This document shows positions 6,532 through 10,939 of a stretch of 10,939 nucleotides of DNA, piece after piece. This DNA comes from Candidatus Neomicrothrix sp. UBA4742 (lineage in GTDB: Bacteria; Actinomycetota; Acidimicrobiia; Acidimicrobiales; Acidimicrobilacustridaceae). The stretch's first letter is position 1. Each line of letters opens with the position of its first letter. Both the position numbers and the translations under genes were made by a program. The notes below the pieces were generated by a model. It saw only the letters and a program-made list of their open reading frames with translations, was not told where the DNA came from and made no database searches. The DNA is taken from NCBI GenBank assembly GCA_002403895.1, contig DHIQ01000067.1, forward strand, positions 388 through 11,326. The letters run 5' to 3'.

Positions 6532-7376
6532 GCCTGCAGCCCTCCGTGGTCCGAGGTGGTCTCGGCCACCAGGTCGGCCTGTTCGGCCTCACGCCCGGAC
6601 ATGGCGCCGATCAGCTCGCCGAAGCGCCCGGCGATCTCCGCCTCGGGCACCCGGGTGAAGCCCTCTTCGGTGATGGTGGCCATGCTGGGGTAGATCCCCC
6701 GCACGAGGTCGGGGCCGCCGGTGGCCGAGTCCTCGTCGGCCGCCATGAACAGGGCCTTGATGGCCAGATCGAGCGTGTCCGGCCGGGTCATGGCCTCGCC
6801 GAACCCGAGCTTGATGACGGTGGACGCATGCAGGCTGCCGGAGCCCGTCGAGGCGTAGTTCGTCTCCTCGTAGCGGCCACCAGTGACGTCGTATTGAAAC
6901 AGCCGCCCGGCGCCACGAGCCAGGTCGTATCCGGCGAACAGCGGCACCACGGCCAGACCCTGCATGGCGGCCGGCAGATGGTTGCGCACCATGGACGAGA
7001 GCTGGTTGGCCTTGCCTTCCAGGCTCAGCGCCGAGGCCTCGACCTTCTCGTAGTGCTCGAGCTGCAATTGGAACAGCTTGACCATGTCCATGGCCGGTCC
7101 GGCGGCGCCGGCGATGGCCACCCCGGAGTGGCGATCGGCGGGGAAGACCTTCTCGATGGCCCGGTGGGAGATCAGGTTCCCGCTCGTGGCCCGCCGGTCG
7201 CCCGCCATGACCACGCCGTCGGCGTAGCGCACGGCCACCACCGTCGTGCCGTGGGTGATGGTGAGCACCCCGTCCAGGCTGGTCGCCGGCGTGGGCGGCT
7301 CGAGGCCGACCCGGCGCAACAGCTCGGCGAAGTTGGGACCGGGGTCATCGGTCGGAGAGAACATGGGCAACGTCAC
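6528..7376 (-). CDS. prcB: Proteasome beta subunit PrcB
   Basis: Catalytic beta subunit of the 20S core, an N-terminal nucleophile threonine protease made with a propeptide. With the GTG 7376 start it is 282 aa. Residues 1-43 are the propeptide and cleavage after HG exposes Thr44 as Thr1 (TTVVAVRYADGVVMAGDRR). Asp60 and Lys76 fall at mature positions 17 and 33, completing the active site. LEHYEKVEASALSLEGKAN, AAMQGL and DSATGGPDLVRGIYP are family signatures. The start is uncertain between TTG 7385, GTG 7376 and ATG 7364. GTG is chosen because TAGCTT lies 7 nt upstream as a leaderless -10; none of the three has a Shine-Dalgarno. The stop overlaps the prcA start, so the subunits are translationally coupled. 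Confidence 0.96.
   Translation of the reverse strand: MTLPMFSPTDDPGPNFAELLRRVGLEPPTPATSLDGVLTITHGTTVVAVRYADGVVMAGDRRATSGNLISHRAIEKVFPADRHSGVAIAGAAGPAMDMVKLFQLQLEHYEKVEASALSLEGKANQLSSMVRNHLPAAMQGLAVVPLFAGYDLARGAGRLFQYDVTGGRYEETNYASTGSGSLHASTVIKLGFGEAMTRPDTLDLAIKALFMAADEDSATGGPDLVRGIYPSMATITEEGFTRVPEAEIAGRFGELIGAMSGREAEQADLVAETTSDHGGLQA
6540..6545 (-). promoter_or_regulatory. Shine-Dalgarno for prcA inside the end of prcB
   Basis: The minus strand reads GGAGGG, 8 nt before the prcA ATG at 6531. It supports the ATGA-overlapping start. Confidence 0.65.
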
Positions 7377-7383
7377 GGCCGCC

Positions 7384-7389
7384 AAGCTA
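7384..7389 (-). promoter_or_regulatory. Leaderless -10 element for prcB
   Basis: The minus strand reads TAGCTT (TANNNT), then 7 nt, then GTG 7376. Its TAG is also the stop codon of the broken endonuclease frame. It would allow prcBA to be transcribed separately from pup. No convincing -35 is seen. Confidence 0.4.
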
Positions 7390-7640
7390 CCGGGTCACAT
7401 CCCGGCGCCGCGTCAGGTAGGCCAGCGCCGAAGCCACGATGGCGGGATCGTCGCGCCGGTTGCCGATAGCCGAGTTGCACCGAAAGCACCGCAATCCCCG
7501 GACCTGGCCCGAGTCGTGGCAGTGGTCGACATGCAGCGCTGCCTTCCCGGGCGGGTCCCCGCAGATGGCCCACCCGCCGCCTTGTAGAACTCGCCGAGCG
7601 GCTTGACCTCACCGCAGATGGTACATGGCTTCGTCCCCAT
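7387..7640 (-). pseudogene. Endonuclease VII-like (HNH/His-Me) gene, internally deleted and frameshifted
   Basis: ATG 7640 has a strong GGAGGAG site a few nt upstream and begins MGTKPCTICGEVKPLGEFYK, the N-terminal zinc-knuckle region of actinobacterial endonuclease VII-like proteins. After FYKAAGG this frame loses similarity. Another frame (+2 relative) then encodes the nuclease core: AICGDPPGKAALHVDHCHDS, then GQVRGLRCFRCNSAIGNRRD and DPAIVASALAYLTRR, ending at TAG 7389-7387. The junction is at about 7566-7580. About 60 residues that normally link the knuckle to the core are absent, and the Cys expected two residues before IC is Trp (WAIC). The core frame has a stop (TGA) upstream of the junction and no ATG or GTG start of its own. 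The simplest reading is an out-of-frame deletion and a dead gene. A sequencing or assembly error is the alternative. Confidence 0.75.
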
Positions 7641-7702
7641 CGGGCTCCTCCCGGAGTCGGCCGGAGGAGGAAAGAATCCCGACTGCTTGTCGCTACAGCG
7701 TA

Positions 7703-7718
7703 GTGGACTACTGTCCAC
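7703..7718 (-). terminator. Hairpin spanning the pup stop codon
   Basis: GTGGAC at 7703-7708 and GTCCAC at 7713-7718 form a perfect 6-bp stem with a 4-nt loop. The transcript strand folds over the last pup codons and the TAG stop. There is no T-run. It may stabilise or separate the abundant pup message from prcBA, or be fortuitous. Confidence 0.35.
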
Positions 7719-7902
7719 CCTTCTGGACGTAGCTCCTAACGAATTCCTCTGCGTTCGTCTCGAGGACACCGTCGATTTCGTCCAGGAGATCATCCAGCTC
7801 GGCCTTGATCTTCTCGCCCTTCTCGGACGCCGGAGGAGCTTCCTCGATCTCGGCGTCCTTCTTGGCTGGCGCCGGCTTGCGGATCTGCTCTCGTTCAGCC
7901 AT
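7708..7902 (-). CDS. pup: Prokaryotic ubiquitin-like protein Pup
   Basis: 64-aa intrinsically disordered tag, usual length for Pup. The N-terminal half is charged ([20 protein letters not shown]). Residues about 25-52 form the coiled-coil-prone helix that binds Mpa ([19 protein letters not shown]). The C-terminus [13 protein letters not shown] is the nearly invariant PafA/Dop recognition end. The final residue is Gln, so Dop must deamidate it to Glu before ligation. ATG 7902 is preceded by a purine-rich GAGGTGAGAGGG. It starts 53 bp after the dop stop and probably shares its transcript. The gene was easy to place from its C-terminus despite its small size. Confidence 0.98.
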   Translation of the reverse strand: MAEREQIRKPAPAKKDAEIEEAPPASEKGEKIKAELDDLLDEIDGVLETNAEEFVRSYVQKGGQ

Positions 7903-7955
7903 CTGGCCCTCTCACCTCACTTGGTCGCGTTCGCCGTCGACGATGACGACCGGTT

Positions 7956-9467
7956 CTAACTTCCCAGCTTGTCCAACAATTCGGACGAAGTGGTGCATTC
8001 GGCCAACAACGTACCCACATGCGCCTCGGTTCCGCGCGTCGGTTCCATCATCGGCACCCGGCGCAGTGGTTCTCGGCCCACATCGAAAACGAGGGAATCC
8101 CAGTTGGCGGCCACGATGTCGTCGCTCCACTTCTGCAGGCACTTCCCCCGGAAGTACGCACGGGTGTCGGTGGGCGGTTCGAACTGGGCCAGGGCGACTT
8201 CGTCGTCGTTGGTGATCCGCTCCATGCCGAGGCGGGAAAACAGCGACTTCTCGGGCCGCAGGTCGTGGTACTGGAGGTCCATGGCCGCCAGCCGGGCGTC
8301 ATCCCACTCCAGGCTGTGGCGGTCGCGGTAGCCCTCGATGAGACGGTATTTGGCCACCCAGTCGAGTTGACTGGCCAGCGTCATCGGGTCGGACTCGAGG
8401 CCGGTGAGCACCGCCTCCCACCGGCGGAGCACCTCCTCGCCCACCTGTTGGCCAACGCACTCGAGCCCCGCCACCTCGGCGTACTTTCGGGCCCGGTCGA
8501 ACAACTCCCACTGCACGTCCAGCGCCGACACCGTGGTGCCGTCCACCAGTTCGAGGGGTGCCCGCAGCGTGAGGTCATAGGACACCCGGCGCAGCGCCCA
8601 GATCGGTGCATTGAAAACGAACTCTCGCGACAACGCGTCGTCTTCGATCATGGCCAGCACGATCGCGGTCGTCCCCACCTTCAAGAACGTGGCCACTTCG
8701 GACAGGTTGGCGTCGCCGATGATCACGTGCAGCCGGCGGTACTTGGTGGCGTCGCAGTGGGGCTCGTCGCGGGTGTTGACGATCGGACGCTTGAGCGTCG
8801 TTTCCAGCCCTACCTCTTCCTCGAAGAAGTCAGCTCGCTGGCTGAGCTGGAACGGCACCTCGCGGTGGCTCAGCCCCCCCGCCTCGCTGCCGACCTTGCC
8901 CGCCCCACAGAAGATCTGGCGGGTGATGAAGTGAGGGGTGATCTGGCTGACGATCCGACCGAAGGGCAGTTGGCGGTCCATCAGGTAGTTCTCGTGACAG
9001 CCGTAGCTGTTGCCCTTGCCGTCCGAGTTGTTCTTGTAGACGACGATCTCCTGGCCGTCGGGCATCACCCGGCGGGCGGCGGCCATGGACGCGATCAGGA
9101 TCTGCTCGGCGGCGCGGTCGAACACCACGATCGAGCGGGCATCAGCGCACTCGGGCGTCGACAGCTCGGGGTGGGCGTGGTCGACGTAGTAGCGGGCCCC
9201 GTTGGTGAGCACTGCGTTGACGAGGTGGGTTTCCACCTCCGGGGCCATGGCCCCGACGCCGGCCGTCCCCCGAGCGTCATTGCCGGGTGACTCATCCTCG
9301 AAGTCCCACCCGACCGTGGGAGCTACCACCGGCTCGTTGCCGCGGCGATGCTCGTGGAGGTAGGCGTTGATCAGCATCGACGAGGCCGCGATGGGGTTGG
9401 ACTCCTCCACCCCTCGGATCACGATCCCGAATTCGGTCTCGACCCCACAGATCTTGCTGATTGCCAC
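7956..9467 (-). CDS. dop: Dop, Pup deamidase and depupylase
   Basis: Dop deamidates the C-terminal Gln of Pup and hydrolyses the isopeptide bond of pupylated proteins. The 503 aa is close to the length I recall for mycobacterial Dop. Glu10 in KICGVETEFGI is the metal ligand and Asp96 in ARYYVDHAHPELSTPECADA the catalytic aspartate. A long insertion between them (about residues 40-80, with DFEDESPGNDARG) is the Dop loop, absent from PafA. Other signatures are [57 protein letters not shown] and RRLHVIIGDANLSE. The start is GTG 9467, with TAAGGT exactly 6 nt upstream. It starts 39 bp from the divergent gene at 9507, leaving very little room for two promoters. Confidence 0.98.
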   Translation of the reverse strand: MAISKICGVETEFGIVIRGVEESNPIAASSMLINAYLHEHRRGNEPVVAPTVGWDFEDESPGNDARGTAGVGAMAPEVETHLVNAVLTNGARYYVDHAHPELSTPECADARSIVVFDRAAEQILIASMAAARRVMPDGQEIVVYKNNSDGKGNSYGCHENYLMDRQLPFGRIVSQITPHFITRQIFCGAGKVGSEAGGLSHREVPFQLSQRADFFEEEVGLETTLKRPIVNTRDEPHCDATKYRRLHVIIGDANLSEVATFLKVGTTAIVLAMIEDDALSREFVFNAPIWALRRVSYDLTLRAPLELVDGTTVSALDVQWELFDRARKYAEVAGLECVGQQVGEEVLRRWEAVLTGLESDPMTLASQLDWVAKYRLIEGYRDRHSLEWDDARLAAMDLQYHDLRPEKSLFSRLGMERITNDDEVALAQFEPPTDTRAYFRGKCLQKWSDDIVAANWDSLVFDVGREPLRRVPMMEPTRGTEAHVGTLLAECTTSSELLDKLGS

Positions 9468-9473
9468 CCGTCG

Positions 9474-9479
9474 ACCTTA
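9474..9479 (-). promoter_or_regulatory. Leaderless -10 element for dop
   Basis: The minus strand reads TAAGGT (TANNNT), then 6 nt, then the GTG start of dop. The same bases could serve as a weak AAGG ribosome site, so the two readings compete. The region is shared with the divergent plus-strand gene. Confidence 0.4.
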
Positions 9480-9506
9480 CCGGCGTCCATGGCAACATGG
9501 CTGGCC

Positions 9507-10388
9507 ATGAACACCGGATCGGTGCGGCGGCGGTGGACGATGCTCGAGCCTCTGCACGCCGTCGTGTACTTCGCCCCCGAGATCCCCGAGGCCGACACCG
9601 CCTTGGGGTTGCGCGGATTCTGGATGAGCTACTTCGCCGGACGGGCCGCGCCCATGGGTCCCGTCGGCCCGGAGCCGGTCATTGCCTCGTTCTTCAACTT
9701 CGCCCCCACCATGGTGCGCCGAGCGCTTCCCGACGCATGGGGATTCGCCGGGTCCGACGACGTCCTCGCCACCCGGCTGGAGACGGTGGACACCGTCCTT
9801 CGCCGTCTCCTCGGCGATGCGGTCGACGGGCCCGGCGTGGCGGAGGCCGCCGAGCTCGGGACCAAAGCCGCGGCCCTCTGCCCGATCGAAGGTCGCCCCC
9901 TGGCCGCGGCGTGGTCGGCGGTGGCGCCATCCGGGTCGCTCCCCACGCATGTGCGGCTGTGGTTGGCATGCACCGTGGTGCGGGAGCATCGGGGTGACGG
10001 GCACGTGGCCGCGCTGGTGGAAGCGGGCCTCGACGGCTGTGAGGTCCACGTGATGGCGGCCGCCGCGGGCGCCGTCAGTCGGGCGTCGCAGCAGCGAGCC
10101 CGGGGGTGGAGCGACGACGACTGGGACGCGGCCGTGACCCGGCTCGAGCGTCGGAGGCTGCTCGACGGCGACGAGCTCACGGCGACCGGCCGCGACCTCC
10201 ACACCGCCATCGGGGCGACCACCGACCGGCTGGCGGCCGCCCCGTGGACCGCACTGGGCGACGCCGCCACGGCCCGCTTCGACCAACTGTTGGCCCCGCT
10301 CACTGCCGCCATCGTCGACCAGGCGGTCATCACCTATCCCAACCCGATGGGTCTCCCACCACCCGATGAACGGGCCGCAGCGCGCTGA
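9507..10388 (+). CDS. SCO6745-family (SalK-type) helix-turn-helix-like protein
   Basis: 293-aa protein of a family widespread in actinobacteria and named after S. coelicolor SCO6745; its function is not established. Recognised features are MLEPLHAVVYFAPE near the N-terminus, then GLRGFWMSYFAGRAAPMGPV, FFNFAPTMVRRALPDAW, VREHRGDGHVAALVEAGLDG, and a C-terminal winged-helix-like part starting at GWSDDDWDAAVTRLERRRLL and ending near APWTALGD. It is the only complete plus-strand gene here, placed between mpa and dop. It is divergent from dop and convergent with mpa, with 11 bp between the stops. ATG 9507 is preferred, because the ATG at 9540 would lose RRRWT, usual before LEPLH; ATG 9489 is also possible. 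No clear Shine-Dalgarno or TANNNT precedes any of them. A regulatory role is inference. Confidence 0.85.
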   Translation: MNTGSVRRRWTMLEPLHAVVYFAPEIPEADTALGLRGFWMSYFAGRAAPMGPVGPEPVIASFFNFAPTMVRRALPDAWGFAGSDDVLATRLETVDTVLRRLLGDAVDGPGVAEAAELGTKAAALCPIEGRPLAAAWSAVAPSGSLPTHVRLWLACTVVREHRGDGHVAALVEAGLDGCEVHVMAAAAGAVSRASQQRARGWSDDDWDAAVTRLERRRLLDGDELTATGRDLHTAIGATTDRLAAAPWTALGDAATARFDQLLAPLTAAIVDQAVITYPNPMGLPPPDERAAAR

Positions 10389-10399
10389 AGACCGACGGC

Positions 10400-10939
10400 T
10401 CAGAGGTACTGGCCGGTGGCGACCCGCTCGATGGAGCGCCCGCCGGCGGTGTCCGAGTCAGGCCTCTTGATGAGGGTGCGCACGTAGATGATGCGCTCGC
10501 CCTTCTTGCCCGAGATTTTGGCCCAGTCGTCCGGGTTGGTCGTATTGGGCAGATCCTCGTGTTCCTTGTACTCCTGGTGGATCGACTCGAACAGGTCGTT
10601 CACGCAGATGCCGGGATTGCCGTTGTCGATGAGGCGCTTGATAGCCAGCTTCTTGGCCCGTCGCACGATGTTCTCGATCATGGCCCCCGACGAGAAGTCC
10701 TTGAAGTACATGATCTCCTTGTCGCCGTTCTGGTAGGTCACCTCCAGGAACTGGTTGGCCACGTCGTCGCGATACATCTCGGCCACCGTGTCTTCGATCA
10801 TGGCCCGCACCGCCTTGTCGCGATCCCCTCCACCGAGCGTTTCGATCTCGTGGGCATCGAGGGGCAGGTCGGAGGTGAGGTAGCGAGCGAAGATCTGCGC
10901 GGCGGCCTCTTCGTTGGGGCGCTCGATCTTGATCTTCAC
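10400..10939 (-). CDS. mpa: Mpa/ARC proteasomal AAA+ ATPase, C-terminal part
   Basis: The last 179 residues of the hexameric ATPase that recognises Pup, unfolds substrates and feeds the 20S core. The gene runs off the right edge; the coiled coil, OB domains and Walker motifs lie outside. Visible here are KIERPNEEAAAQIFARYL from the small AAA subdomain, FKDFSSGAMIENIVRRAKKL (sensor-2-side helix region, with GA in place of catalytic residues, as usual in ARC) and KISGKKGERIIYVRTLI. The C-terminus GQYL is an HbYX-like tail with penultimate Tyr, which docks in pockets of the PrcA ring. The length seen is about one third of a typical protein of about 600 aa. The stop at 10400 is 11 bp from the convergent gene. 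Confidence 0.96.
   Translation of the reverse strand: MKIKIERPNEEAAAQIFARYLTSDLPLDAHEIETLGGGDRDKAVRAMIEDTVAEMYRDDVANQFLEVTYQNGDKEIMYFKDFSSGAMIENIVRRAKKLAIKRLIDNGNPGICVNDLFESIHQEYKEHEDLPNTTNPDDWAKISGKKGERIIYVRTLIKRPDSDTAGGRSIERVATGQYL

Noticed and set aside
7387..7640. Programmed ribosomal frameshift producing an active nuclease
   Set aside because: The linker between the zinc knuckle and the nuclease core is missing as well as the frame, one Cys ligand is replaced by Trp, and no classic slippery heptamer with downstream structure is evident. Deletion is simpler.
8019..9290. Long open frame on the plus strand opposite dop (over 400 codons)
   Set aside because: It is antisense to a gene with full-length family match and is rich in the His/Arg/Val/Gly mix typical of shadow frames in GC-rich DNA. 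It has no recognisable motif.
4348..9467. PafA and Dop as a recent duplication of one gene
   Set aside because: They are ancient paralogues. The protein at 7956-9467 has the Dop loop and about 50 more residues, and each matches its own subfamily.
1..10939. tRNA, rRNA, CRISPR array, insertion sequence or PafBC-type damage promoter (TTGTC-R-GTG with spaced TANNNT)
   Set aside because: Reading both strands, I found no cloverleaf, no regularly spaced repeats and no transposase. None of the TTGTC occurrences I checked had the remaining damage-promoter consensus.

Overview
The window is GC-rich and carries the Pup-proteasome locus of an actinobacterium. Nearly every gene has a diagnostic match: Pup ending in GGQ, paired PafA and Dop ligase-fold enzymes, a 20S beta subunit with a processed Thr1 and an alpha subunit, the C-terminus of the Mpa/ARC ATPase ending in GQYL, and the WYL regulators PafB and PafC. 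The lineage within the phylum cannot be fixed from the sequence. A deep branch such as Acidimicrobiia would fit, because the usual tatA-tatC pair is not downstream of pafC, but this is a weak inference.

Layout. The main cluster is read on the minus strand, from the right edge to the left: mpa (partial, 10939-10400), dop (9467-7956), pup (7902-7708), a broken endonuclease VII-like gene (7640-7387), prcB (7376-6528), prcA (6531-5854), pafA (5706-4348), pafB (4304-3375), pafC (3378-2431), two tandem signal peptidase I genes (2328-1594 and 1574-888) and an unrecognised 161-aa protein (712-227). Two genes are on the plus strand: a SCO6745-family protein between mpa and dop (9507-10388), and at the left edge the last 60 residues of a probable glycerophosphodiester phosphodiesterase (2-184).

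How the genes work together. Pup ends in Gln, so Dop must deamidate it to Glu before PafA can ligate it to substrate lysines. Dop also removes Pup. Mpa recognises pupylated proteins and threads them into the PrcA/PrcB core. PafB and PafC are WYL proteins which, in mycobacteria, act as a heterodimer that activates the RecA-independent DNA-damage response. The signal peptidases mature secreted proteins and have no known role in pupylation.

Expression signals. prcB/prcA and pafB/pafC each overlap by ATGA, and prcA and pafC each have a good Shine-Dalgarno sequence. The dop, prcB, pafA and, less exactly, pafB starts lack one. Each instead has a TANNNT hexamer 6-8 nt upstream of the start codon, the signature of leaderless actinobacterial promoters. 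This suggests several separate transcription starts inside what looks like one operon.

Main points of interest: the out-of-frame remnant of an endonuclease VII gene between pup and prcB, the repeated leaderless-promoter pattern, the signal peptidase pair where tatAC usually sits, the opposite-strand SCO6745-family gene splitting mpa from dop, and a 24-bp exact repeat linking the window edge to an internal site. I see no CRISPR array, tRNA, rRNA or insertion sequence, and no wholly new system.
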